From the NCBI RefSeq assembly GCF_000695095.2, contig NZ_CP011454.1, forward strand, positions 3,720,001 through 3,784,000: DNA of 64,000 nt. The letters are read 5' to 3'. Shown piece after piece: positions 52,518 through 61,020 of the stretch. The translations under genes were made by a program, and so were the position numbers. The notes below the pieces were generated by a model that searched no databases, was not told the DNA's origin, and was given only the letters and a program-made list of their open reading frames with translations. The DNA comes from Gemmatimonas phototrophica (lineage in GTDB: Bacteria > Gemmatimonadota > Gemmatimonadetes > Gemmatimonadales > Gemmatimonadaceae). Every line of letters starts with the position of its first letter. The first letter of the stretch is position 1.

Positions 52518-54551
52518 ATGGGCTTCCTCGTTCCCGCGTTCCTTGCCGGACTGGCGGCACTGGCCATCCCGTTGCTGCTGCATTTGCGGCATCGTGACCG
52601 CGACAAGCCGCAGCCGTTTCCGTCGCTGATGTTCCTTGAGCAGCTCACCATCCGTACCGAGCAGCGCCAACGGGTAAGTGATTGGCCCCTGTTGCTGTTG
52701 CGGTTGCTGGCGCTCGCGCTACTGGTCCTCGCGTTCTCGCGACCGCTGTTCCGGTCGCGCGGGGTCGCCGCTGGTGATAGCCGCAGCAAAGCGGTGGTGT
52801 TGCTGATCGACCGGTCGCTAAGCATGGGCTACGAGGGGACGTGGGCACGGGCCCTTGATTCCGCGCGGGCAATCATTGGCCGCTCCGGCAACGGGGATCG
52901 CGTGGCCGTGGTCGCATACGATGACGTTGCCGAAACCCGGCAGCGACTGACCACCGACAAGGCGGCGGCCAGTGGTGCCTTGGCGGGGCTCTCCCCGCAG
53001 CCCCGCGGAACGCGACTGGCACCGGCGCTGCGGGTGGCGCGTCAGCTGCTGCTCGATGCGCCCTTTGCGGCGGCGGAGATTGTCGTCATCTCCGACTTGC
53101 AGCGCGCCGGCGCGGTAGGGGTGGCAGGGGTGGAGCTGCCCGCAGGCGTTGCGGTGCGCGGGCTCGCGGTGGGGCCGGAGCAATGGGAGAACAGCACGGT
53201 GCACGCGGTGGATGTACGCCGGGTGCTCAGCGGCGAGCGCACATTGCTGGCCGTAAAGGCGCGGATCCAGCGCCATGGGGGTACCGCACCGCAACAGCGC
53301 AGCGTGCGTCTGGTGCTGAATGGGCGTGAAGCCGCCTCGCAGGCCGTAACGCTTTCGAACAGTGGCGAGTCTGTAGTCACGTTTGATCCGGTACCCGCCC
53401 CCGAAGGGGCGGTGGCGGTACAGCTCGCCCTGTCCCCCGATGCGCTGGCCGCCGATGATACGCTCGTGGCGGTCGTACCTCGCGACAACGACGTGCCGGT
53501 CACGCTGATTGGCGGCGGTGGAACGCCGACCCTCTTTCTGGAGCGGGCACTCAGCATTGGGCGGGCGCCATCCATTCGCGTGGAGCGGGAGTCCGGTCGA
53601 GTACGTCCTTCAGCGCGGACAGGCGTACTGCTGTACTGGGATGTTGTACCCAACGAGAATATTGCGTCGTGGCTGGAAGCCGGTGGCGGGGCGGTGGTGG
53701 TCGTGGGCCCGCAACTTGGTGCGCGTCGTGGCTCCCTGTCTCCGTTGCTGCCGGTCACGGTGGCTGGCGCGGCCGATCGGTTGAGCGATCGTGGTGGCAC
53801 GTTGCGTGACGTGCGTACCGAGCACCCACTCTTTGCCCCATTCCGTGAAGTGCCCGATGCTCTGGGTGCTGTACGATTGTTCCGGTACACCCGCCTTGAT
53901 GCGACGACCGAGGGGGATGTACTGGCGCGCTTTGACGATGGACTGCCGGCGGTGGTTGAACGCCGCATAGGTGACGGGCGTGTGCTGGTGCTGGCCCTGC
54001 CGCTTGATAACAGCGGTGGTGATTTCCCGTTGCAGCCGGCGTTTCTCCCCTTTGTGCGGCAACTGGTGATGCACGCCTCGGGGCGCGATGCCATGCCGCT
54101 CTGGCGCACGACCGGCGAGCGGTGGGCTGTTCCGGGCACACTCACCACGCCAGTGGTCGAGGCGCCGGATGGTTCACTGATCCGGCCGATGGTCGATTCT
54201 CTTGGCGCGGCCGTGCTTCTCACCGACGCCGGCGTGTATCGCGGCTACAGCGAGCGGGTGGGTGGTGAAGCCGGCGCGCTGCTGGCGGTCAATGTCCCGA
54301 CGTCCGAGTCGGTGCTCACGCCCATGGATACCACCGAGCTGTTGCTGGGCGTGCGGACAGGAATGGACAGTGCCCGCGCCACCGGCGATGCGCCGCTAAG
54401 TGATGAAGACCTTGAGCGGCGGCAGTCGCCGTGGCGTCTGTTGTTGGTGGTGGCGCTGGTGCTGCTCGCCGCGGAAACGCTGGTGGCAACCCGTGGCCGC
54501 CGTGGTACCGCCCGCCGTGTTGTTTCGCCGTCTCGCACAACCACGCCATGA
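52518..54551 (+). CDS. BatA-like membrane VWA protein
   Basis: 677 residues. The N-terminus MGFLVPAFLAGLAALAIPLLLHLRH is the BatA domain (first membrane helix), a second helix lies at about 57-74, then a VWA domain with metal site Asp98-Ser100-Ser102 (LLIDRSLSMGY). The long periplasmic part includes a segment with IASWLEAGGGAVVVVGPQL that resembles the amidotransferase-like fold of the first gene in the operon. One C-terminal helix (about 640-656). Such proteins pair with MoxR and DUF58 in aerotolerance-type operons; the actual role is unknown. Confidence 0.85.
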   Translation: MGFLVPAFLAGLAALAIPLLLHLRHRDRDKPQPFPSLMFLEQLTIRTEQRQRVSDWPLLLLRLLALALLVLAFSRPLFRSRGVAAGDSRSKAVVLLIDRSLSMGYEGTWARALDSARAIIGRSGNGDRVAVVAYDDVAETRQRLTTDKAAASGALAGLSPQPRGTRLAPALRVARQLLLDAPFAAAEIVVISDLQRAGAVGVAGVELPAGVAVRGLAVGPEQWENSTVHAVDVRRVLSGERTLLAVKARIQRHGGTAPQQRSVRLVLNGREAASQAVTLSNSGESVVTFDPVPAPEGAVAVQLALSPDALAADDTLVAVVPRDNDVPVTLIGGGGTPTLFLERALSIGRAPSIRVERESGRVRPSARTGVLLYWDVVPNENIASWLEAGGGAVVVVGPQLGARRGSLSPLLPVTVAGAADRLSDRGGTLRDVRTEHPLFAPFREVPDALGAVRLFRYTRLDATTEGDVLARFDDGLPAVVERRIGDGRVLVLALPLDNSGGDFPLQPAFLPFVRQLVMHASGRDAMPLWRTTGERWAVPGTLTTPVVEAPDGSLIRPMVDSLGAAVLLTDAGVYRGYSERVGGEAGALLAVNVPTSESVLTPMDTTELLLGVRTGMDSARATGDAPLSDEDLERRQSPWRLLLVVALVLLAAETLVATRGRRGTARRVVSPSRTTTP

Positions 54552-54567
54552 AGCCGGAGCACAGCTC

Positions 54568-57500
54568 ATGAGTCCCGATCGGCAGTTGCTCACCATTCTC
54601 AGCGCGCTGCGTCGTCAGTGGCGCCTGCGCGTGGGTGTTGAATCGTTGGTGTGGCTGGCCACTGCGGTGGTACTGGCCGTGCTGTCCGCCTTGTTGGTGA
54701 CGCGCCTGTTCGCCGGGAGTGAGACCGGACCGGTGGTCGCACGGGCGGTTGGCTATGGGCTCATTGCCGGGGCGCTGGTGCGTGGATTGCTCATGCCGCT
54801 CCTGCGGCGGGCGTCCGACGAACGGTTTGCGTTGTACGTGGAGGAGCGCGAGCCCGCCCTCAAGCAGGCCCTGCTCACCGCGGTACAAGAGGCGCATGTT
54901 CCGGAGCGTGATCGTCCGTCGCCCACGCTGTCGGCGCGGTTGATGTCGCGGGCCGTGACGGCCATCCGGCCGCTCGAGTCGCAGATGTCCCTCGAGCGCC
55001 CGCAGATGATTCGCGCGGGCCAGCTCTTCGGTGCAGTGTCGCTGGGAGCCGCGGCACTGCTGATCTTTGGACCACAGGCGGTGCGAGACGGCGCCCGCGT
55101 GCTCTTCATGCCCTTCGGCACGGCGCAGGCCGCGGTGCCGGTGCGCATGTTGTCGGTGACCCCGGGCAACATGAGTGTCCCGCGCGGTGGTGCCATTGAA
55201 GTGGAAGCCGCACTGGTCGGCTTTGCGGCCTCGAATGCGGAGCTGGTGTTCCGTAGCGATAGCGCAGGCGCATGGCAGCGACTGCCCATGGCCCCCGACG
55301 CCGACTCGTCGCGCTTCAGTTCGCGTTTGTTCGATATTGTGCAGCCCACCGAGTACTACGTAGAGTCGGCCGATGTGAAGTCGGCGGTGTACACGCTCAC
55401 GGTGAACGACCTGCCAGCAGTGTCGCGGGTGTCGCTGGATTTGCGGTATCCGGCTTATAGTGGCATGCCGGCCGAACACATTGAGGATACAGGAGACCTG
55501 GCCGCAGTCGTCGGCACCACCGTGACAGTGCGCGCCAAGGTGACGCGCGCCGTGGCTGGTGGCTCGTTGCGCTTTGATGATGGCCGCGCCGTGGCTATGA
55601 CACGGGAGAGCGACAGCACCGTGGTGGGGAGCTTCACGGTACAGAAGAGCGGGTTCTATCACGTGGATCTGTCCACCGCTGATGGCACCATGGTGGCGGG
55701 TGGCGTGGAGTATGTGGTAGACGCCATCCCCGATCGCGCGCCCATTGTGCGCATTGAAGAGCCGGGGCGCGACACCAAAGTGACCAATACCGATGAAGTC
55801 ACGATTGCCGTGCAGGCGTCGGACGATCTGGGAGTCACGTCGCTGGAGCTCCGCTATCGCGTGAATGGCGGCGCAGAACAGAAAGTGACCATGGGCAGTG
55901 GCTCGCGTCGTCCGCGTGATGCCCGCGGCGCGCACACGCTGTTCCTGGAGGAGATGTCGCTGCAGCCCGGTGATCTCGTGGCATACCACGCCGTAGCGAA
56001 GGACGGGGCCGGTCTGGTGGGGAGTAGTGATGTGTACTTCCTCGAAGTCCGCCCCTTTGGCAAAGACTATCGTCAGTCGGATCAGCGGGCGCAGCAGCAA
56101 CAGCAGGGCGGCGGTGGGCAACCACAGGGTGATTCTCCTGATGGCTTTGTGGCGCGTCAGCGCGAAGTCGTCGCTGGCACCTTCAACTGGTTGCGCGACA
56201 GCGCCAGCACCAGCGACAAGCAGCGCCGGGAGAACATGACCACGCTGGCCATCGCCGAGGGGCGGTTGCGGGAAGAGGTGGACCAGCTGGTACAGCGCCT
56301 CGCCGAACGCGGCGTGGCGGCGCAAGACTCAACCTTTGCCAAGATTCGCACGGAGCTGAAGCAGGCCACCGTCGAGCTCAAAGGCGCCGAGGAGCAGCTG
56401 GGACGCGTGCGCGGCAATGATGCTCTGGGTCCTGAGCAGCGGGCGCTGCAGCGACTGCAGCGCGCCGAGGCGCTCTATCGCGATGTGCAGGTACAGATGG
56501 GTGGGGGCGGGGGCGGCGGGGGCGGTGGTGGCGGCGGACAGCAGCGCGCCGAAGACCTGGCCGATCTGTTTGAACTGGAGAACGACAAGCAGCGCAACCA
56601 GTACGAAACCGTTCAGCAGCAGCGCGCACAGGATGGCGCGCAGCCGCAGGTGGACGAATCGCTCGAGCGGTTGCGTCAGCTGGCGAGTCGTCAGCAGCAG
56701 GAGAACGAACGTATGCAGCGCATGGCCGAGGCCATGCGGCAGCGCCTGGCTCAGGAAGGGGGCGCAGCGGGTGCGACGGCCGGTGGTAGTGCCGCTGCCG
56801 GCGGGAAATCGTCGGGCAGCCCCAGCGGCAATAGCGGTGCCAGTGGGGCGCAGCGTGAACTGGCCAAACAGGCGGAAGAGGAAGCCCGTCGTCTGGAGCG
56901 ACTGGCCCGCGAGGAAGACAATCAGGAACTGCAGCGGGCCGCGCAGCAGTTGCAGCAGGCGGCAGACAACATGCGCCGTGCCGCCACGGGATCGGCCGCG
57001 CAAGGCAATGCGGCACTCGAAGAACTGAATCGGGCAACCCGCAATCTCGAGGGCGCGCGCGCTTCGGGCACCACCCGTGGCATTCAGCAGCTGGCGGACA
57101 AGGCGCAGGAGTTGGAAGCGCGGCAGCAGCAGATTGCCGAGAGTGTAAAGGGGCTGCAGGGTGCGTCGCCCGGTGAACGGGCGCAGCGGCAGCAGCAGGT
57201 GGCACAGCAAAAGGATCGCTTGAGCGAAGAGGTGCGTCGCCTGGAGAGTGACGCGGATCGCCTGTCACGCGCGGCGCGCCGTGAGCAACCCAAGGCCGCT
57301 GGACAGATCGCCGGCGCTGCCGATGCCATTCGGGATACGCGTCTGGCGGACAAGATCGACTTCTCCAAGCAAGTCGCGCGCAGCGGCAGCGCGGAGTATG
57401 CGGAGTCGTTCGAGAATCAGATTGGCGAAAACCTGCGCGATGTGTCGGAGCGCTTACGGAACGCCTCCGGGTCACTACAGGGCGAATCGGCTGCTCGTGG

Positions 57501-58224
57501 GCAGGAGCGCACGTTGGAGCGTACGCGCGACCTGGTCGCCGGCATGGAGTCGCTGCGGGACCGCATGGCCGAGCGTGGCCAGCAAGGGGGGCAGCAGGGA
57601 CAGCAAGGCCAGCAGGGGCAGCAGGGCCAGCAGGGCCAGCAGGGCCAGCAGGGCCAGCAGGGGCAGCAGGGCCAGCAGGGCCAGCAGGGCCAGCAGGGCC
57701 AGCAGGGCCAGCAGGGCCAGCAGGGACAGCAAGGACAGCAAGGACAGCAAGGACAGCAAGGACAACAGGGCGGCCGTGCCGGTGGTGCTGCACAGGGCGC
57801 GGCGCGCGGCGGCGGGCGCCCCACGAACGAGATGGGCCAGATGGGTGGTTCTGCACCCATGGGAGCGCCTCGTGGCGAGGCGGAGCAGTTTGCGCGCGAA
57901 ATGCGGCTGCGCCGTCAAACGGCAGAAGACCTGCGCCGTGAAGCAGCCGCACAGGGCGTGGGCACGCAGGATCTCGACCGCGCCATTCAGGCCATGCGCG
58001 AACTGGAGAACAGCCGCGCCGGCGGCGACCCGAAGGGTGTGGAGCAGTTGCAGACGGCACTGCTGGAGCGACTCAAGGACTTTGAGTTCTCGCTGTACCG
58101 TGCCGTTGCCGGCACCGGTGAAGGGCGCCCGGCGGTCGGGGCGCGCACGAGCGCGCCGGCGGAGTACCGGCAGATGGTGGAGGAGTATTATCGGGCGCTC
58201 GCAGGGGGACGGAAAAAGCAGTAA
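54568..58224 (+). CDS. DUF4175-like membrane protein with long coiled coil and GQQ repeats
   Basis: A 1218-residue protein. Three hydrophobic segments in the first 165 residues, a periplasmic Ig-like region (about 190-500, with VSRVSLDLRYPAYSGMPAEH), then about 450 residues of Gln/Arg/Ala/Glu-rich coiled coil with an internal run of 14 glycines. Next is a tandem (Gly-Gln-Gln) stretch of 20 units at about 1008-1067 and a helical C-terminus with EYRQMVEEYYRALAGG. The architecture resembles DUF4175. The start at 54568 has GGAG eight bases upstream; the frame stays open upstream inside the previous gene. The stop TAA lies within repeat element C. Confidence 0.75.
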   Translation: MSPDRQLLTILSALRRQWRLRVGVESLVWLATAVVLAVLSALLVTRLFAGSETGPVVARAVGYGLIAGALVRGLLMPLLRRASDERFALYVEEREPALKQALLTAVQEAHVPERDRPSPTLSARLMSRAVTAIRPLESQMSLERPQMIRAGQLFGAVSLGAAALLIFGPQAVRDGARVLFMPFGTAQAAVPVRMLSVTPGNMSVPRGGAIEVEAALVGFAASNAELVFRSDSAGAWQRLPMAPDADSSRFSSRLFDIVQPTEYYVESADVKSAVYTLTVNDLPAVSRVSLDLRYPAYSGMPAEHIEDTGDLAAVVGTTVTVRAKVTRAVAGGSLRFDDGRAVAMTRESDSTVVGSFTVQKSGFYHVDLSTADGTMVAGGVEYVVDAIPDRAPIVRIEEPGRDTKVTNTDEVTIAVQASDDLGVTSLELRYRVNGGAEQKVTMGSGSRRPRDARGAHTLFLEEMSLQPGDLVAYHAVAKDGAGLVGSSDVYFLEVRPFGKDYRQSDQRAQQQQQGGGGQPQGDSPDGFVARQREVVAGTFNWLRDSASTSDKQRRENMTTLAIAEGRLREEVDQLVQRLAERGVAAQDSTFAKIRTELKQATVELKGAEEQLGRVRGNDALGPEQRALQRLQRAEALYRDVQVQMGGGGGGGGGGGGGQQRAEDLADLFELENDKQRNQYETVQQQRAQDGAQPQVDESLERLRQLASRQQQENERMQRMAEAMRQRLAQEGGAAGATAGGSAAAGGKSSGSPSGNSGASGAQRELAKQAEEEARRLERLAREEDNQELQRAAQQLQQAADNMRRAATGSAAQGNAALEELNRATRNLEGARASGTTRGIQQLADKAQELEARQQQIAESVKGLQGASPGERAQRQQQVAQQKDRLSEEVRRLESDADRLSRAARREQPKAAGQIAGAADAIRDTRLADKIDFSKQVARSGSAEYAESFENQIGENLRDVSERLRNASGSLQGESAARGQERTLERTRDLVAGMESLRDRMAERGQQGGQQGQQGQQGQQGQQGQQGQQGQQGQQGQQGQQGQQGQQGQQGQQGQQGQQGQQGQQGQQGGRAGGAAQGAARGGGRPTNEMGQMGGSAPMGAPRGEAEQFAREMRLRRQTAEDLRREAAAQGVGTQDLDRAIQAMRELENSRAGGDPKGVEQLQTALLERLKDFEFSLYRAVAGTGEGRPAVGARTSAPAEYRQMVEEYYRALAGGRKKQ
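57589..57768 (+). repeat. Twenty tandem 9-bp repeats (GGCCAGCAG and variants) coding Gly-Gln-Gln
   Basis: In-frame minisatellite of 20 units of 9 bp inside the DUF4175-like gene, with mostly GGCCAGCAG units, then a cluster of GGACAGCAA units at the 3' end. Near identity of neighbouring units suggests recent slippage and probable copy-number variation; any change by whole units keeps the frame. Confidence 0.9.
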
Positions 58225-58379
58225 CTGCGTTATGGGTTATGGGTTATCGGGTTACCGAGTAACTGCGGGTAACTGCGGCATTGGGGTTTTGCTCGCACAG
58301 TGGCGATCGCGGCGTATTGTGGATGATGCGTGCATAAAAACGGTGACAGGGGATTCAGCGTCCTGTAGTACCGTCGTGC

Positions 58380-58760
58380 ATGTCAAATACCACGCAACTA
58401 CGCGTGCTGGACGCGGCGCTGCATATGGTGGAGGAGGTGCATCGGGAGAGCCTCCTCATGCCGGTAGAACGCGTACCCGGGCTGCGAGCACAATTACTGC
58501 GCGCCGTGGATGCGGTGCCGGCGAACATCGCCGAAGGGGCGCGGGGCTCTCGTTCGCAGTTTGCGAACTTTCTGCGCATCGCACGCGGCTCGGCCGACGA
58601 AGTCGCAATACACCTGCAAGTCGCCAGACGAGCGGGCGCCATGTCTGAGACGGCCTACTGGCGATGCGAAAACAGCCGAGTCGTCGTCTGCAAAATGCTC
58701 AGCCGACTCATTCGCACCCTCGACGAGCACGCCGCGCATGCCGTCAACGACGCGTACTGA
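58380..58760 (+). CDS. Four-helix-bundle protein of the S23/IVP type
   Basis: A 126-residue helical protein of the family found in intervening sequences of 23S rRNA genes and scattered elsewhere (and structurally akin to the Avd accessory protein of diversity-generating retroelements). Signature: QLLRAVDAVPANIAEGARGS, SQFANFLRIARGSADEVAIHL, then VVVCKMLSRLIRTL. It is not in an rRNA gene here; it sits alone inside an inverted-repeat element. No clear Shine-Dalgarno. Biochemical role of the family is unknown; nucleic-acid binding is assumed from charge and from Avd. Confidence 0.85.
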   Translation: MSNTTQLRVLDAALHMVEEVHRESLLMPVERVPGLRAQLLRAVDAVPANIAEGARGSRSQFANFLRIARGSADEVAIHLQVARRAGAMSETAYWRCENSRVVVCKMLSRLIRTLDEHAAHAVNDAY

Positions 58761-58771
58761 GGAAAAAGGAA

Positions 58772-58802
58772 GGGCACCGGAAGCGAAGCGCCCCCGGTGC
58801 CC
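58772..58802 (+). terminator. Hairpin after the four-helix-bundle gene
   Basis: A 9-bp perfect stem (GGGCACCGG and its complement) with a 13-nt loop starts 12 bases after the stop codon and ends just before the right arm of element C. No T-tract. It probably terminates the gene within the element. Confidence 0.5.
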
Positions 58803-58875
58803 GTATCGCAGTTACCCGCAGTTACTCGGTAACCCGCTAACCCATAACCCATAACGCCGTTACGCCGTTCCGCAG

Positions 58876-60756
58876 TTACCCCTGTGCCTCTGCCCACAAC
58901 TTCCTGGTAACTCCGAGCAGGACAAAGCCGCTCACCGCGAACACCGCGGTCAGAATCCACGCGTCGGTGAGCCGCGACGCATCGCCGGAGGCGTACAGGA
59001 AGTTGCCAATGGCAAACAGCGACGACCAGATCACGACACATCCGGAGATCCATCCCAGCAGCGAGGTCCCCATGCGGTTTTCCTCCGCCACTACCTGATC
59101 GCTGATCCCGGCTTCGGCGCGCTGCGACGTCCAGCCGGGTCCTGCCGGCTTCACCTTGCGCACGAAGGCCAGCAGCGTGGCACGATCGGTTTGCGGCCCC
59201 ACAAAGGCCGTCACCAGCCAGGCGACGGTGGTAATGCCCACCTGCACGATGGTCGTGGTGGCAAAGTCGGCACCGGGCATGAGCCGCGGCACCGCGAGTG
59301 AGGTGACCAGCGACATGACCATCGCCACGATTTCACACCATGCCGAGACGCGCCACCAGAACCAGCGGGCGATGTACAACAGCCCGGTACCGGCCCCGAT
59401 GGACAGCAGAACCTGGAACGCCTGCTGGGCCGAACTCATGGTGAGACTGAGCAAGGCGGCGAACACATACAACAGCAGCGTCGATAGCCGGCCGGCATTC
59501 ACGTAATGCGAATCCGGGGCGTCCTTGCGCACGAACCGACGATAGAAGTCGTGCACCAGATACGACGAGCCCCAGTTCAGGTGCGTCAGGATGGTGGACG
59601 AGTTGGCGGCCAGCAGTCCGCCAATCATGAGTCCCACGAACCCGACGGGCAGAAACTTGAGCATCGCCGGAAACGCCGAGTCGTGTCCGATCAGCGAAGG
59701 GTCTGCCGTGGGAAACGCCGCCTTGATGGAGGCGAGGTCGGGGTAGACGATGATAGAGCAGAGCGCCGTGATGATCCACGGCCACGGACGCAGCACGTAG
59801 TGCGCGATGTTGAAGAAGAGCGTACCGCCGAGCGAATCTTTTTCCGACTTGCTGGCCAGCATGCGCTGCGCGATGTACGATCCGCCGCCGGGCTCCGCGC
59901 CCGGATACCAGTTGGCCCACCAGCTGATGGCGATGGGCAGAATGAAAATCATGAGCGCCAGCTCGGACATGCTGAAGTTGGGCATCATGTCGAGAATGGG
60001 CTGTCCGGCGCCGTCCTTGACCGACATGACCGGCTGTGCATCCCCGGGCCCCTGCACCACCTGCAGCGTGGAGAGGCGCCCCACCAGCAGCTTGAGCCCC
60101 AGCCAGCCATTGGCGTCGTTGCCCAGCCGCCGTCCCACTTCCACCAGCGAGAACCACGCGGCGGCAAAGACGGCCGTCATCTTGATGAAGAACTGGATCA
60201 TGTCGATGACGAGCACCCCCCACAAACCGGAGTGCGCGGCAAACACCACATTGAGAACGCCCGTCAGCAGAATGGTCTGCCACGGCGACAGCCCGAACAG
60301 GATGTTGGCGATCTTGCAGGCGGCCAGCGTCACCATGCCCATGATGAAGCAATTGAAAAACAAGCCGAGGTACACGGCGCGAAACCCGCGCACCAGCGAC
60401 GCCTCCCGCCCCGAATAGCGCAGTTCGTAGAACTCGAGATCCGTCAGCACACCGGAACGGCGCCAGAGCCGTGCAAAGAAGAACACCGTGGCGATGCCGG
60501 TGAGCACGAACGCCCACCATTGCCAGTTACCCGCCACCCCGTAGCGACGCACCTGTTCGGTCACCCAGTTGGGGGTGTCCGAGGAAAAGGTAGTGGCCAC
60601 CATCGACAAGCCCGCCAGCCACCACGGGACCGACCGACCGGAGGCAAAGAACTCGGTGGTGCTGGAGCCGGAGCGCTTGGCAAGGAAGAGCGCCGGGACA
60701 AAGCACACCAGGATCGAAATGAGGACGATGACCCAGTCTATCCAGGAAATGGTCAT
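58876..60756 (-). CDS. Sodium:solute symporter family transporter
   Basis: A 626-residue membrane protein with about 13-14 helices of the SSS (sodium/glucose, proline) superfamily. N-terminal helix ISWIDWVIVLISILVCFVPA, then FFASGRSVPWWLAGLSMVATTFSSDTPNW (the family's early GR-xxWW region), GSYIAQRMLASKSEKDS, and IGGLLAANSSTILTHLNWGSSYLVHDFYRR. The substrate is unknown; no catabolic genes adjoin it. ATG at 60756 was chosen because it begins the first helix; the frame is open 93 bases upstream. The stop codon is part of repeat element C. Confidence 0.9.
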   Translation of the reverse strand: MTISWIDWVIVLISILVCFVPALFLAKRSGSSTTEFFASGRSVPWWLAGLSMVATTFSSDTPNWVTEQVRRYGVAGNWQWWAFVLTGIATVFFFARLWRRSGVLTDLEFYELRYSGREASLVRGFRAVYLGLFFNCFIMGMVTLAACKIANILFGLSPWQTILLTGVLNVVFAAHSGLWGVLVIDMIQFFIKMTAVFAAAWFSLVEVGRRLGNDANGWLGLKLLVGRLSTLQVVQGPGDAQPVMSVKDGAGQPILDMMPNFSMSELALMIFILPIAISWWANWYPGAEPGGGSYIAQRMLASKSEKDSLGGTLFFNIAHYVLRPWPWIITALCSIIVYPDLASIKAAFPTADPSLIGHDSAFPAMLKFLPVGFVGLMIGGLLAANSSTILTHLNWGSSYLVHDFYRRFVRKDAPDSHYVNAGRLSTLLLYVFAALLSLTMSSAQQAFQVLLSIGAGTGLLYIARWFWWRVSAWCEIVAMVMSLVTSLAVPRLMPGADFATTTIVQVGITTVAWLVTAFVGPQTDRATLLAFVRKVKPAGPGWTSQRAEAGISDQVVAEENRMGTSLLGWISGCVVIWSSLFAIGNFLYASGDASRLTDAWILTAVFAVSGFVLLGVTRKLWAEAQG

Positions 60757-60949
60757 GGGCAGGTCACCGGCGGCAGGAAACGGGGAAGGACAGGCACATG
60801 GGGCGGGAATGTGGGGGGCCGTCGCCCACGGGGCAACGAGGGAGGCCATTCTCCCCCGCCCGCCGCCGCCGGGCCGTCACCGCGGTGTCCTCGTCATCCC
60901 GTCATGACACTCCTGGCCGGGACCGTGACACATCGACCGTCCCGGCGGT

Positions 60950-60975
60950 CGGCATAGGCCTAAAGTCCTATGCCG
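60950..60975. promoter_or_regulatory. 26-bp dyad upstream of the PYP-like gene, shared with BLUF/che region
   Basis: Perfect 9-bp arms CGGCATAGG and CCTATGCCG around an 8-bp spacer CCTAAAGT. On the minus strand it reads CATAGGACTTTAGGCCTATG, which matches the box at 23702-23725 in 19 of 22 positions. It lies 46 bases before the annotated start of the PYP-like gene. The core loosely resembles the GGGACTTTNGTCCC box of NarL-type regulators such as DevR/DosR; that comparison is only suggestive. Confidence 0.6.
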
Positions 60976-61020
60976 GCGCTCCGAGCCTTGATTAGGGGAG
61001 TGTCATGTCTGTCGACGACG

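Larger units (their letters stand above)
58221..58880. mobile_element. Inverted-repeat element, copy C, carrying a four-helix-bundle gene
   Basis: 660 bp. The inverted arms 58227-58277 and 58807-58857 match over 51 bp with one mismatch (GCGTTATGGGTTATGGG onwards). Between them lie 529 bp with one gene. The outer ends are GTAACTGCG on the left and GGTAACTGCGGAACGGCG on the right, the right arm having a small extra duplication. The TAA stops of the two flanking convergent genes (58222-58224 and 58878-58876) are made of element sequence. No transposase and no target-site duplication is visible. Calling it mobile is an inference from its terminal inverted repeats and three copies. Confidence 0.6.

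Noticed and set aside
56500-56540. Run of glycine codons as a slippery frameshift site
   Set aside because: The frame is intact on both sides and the run varies between GGG, GGC and GGT, so it is not a homopolymer.
57589-57768. Short tandem array as possible CRISPR
   Set aside because: Units are 9 bp with no spacers and keep the reading frame of a coding gene.
58227-58277. Telomere-like GGGTTA repeats
   Set aside because: The units are degenerate, occur as inverted pairs inside the sequence, and are not at an end; better explained as a dispersed repeat family.
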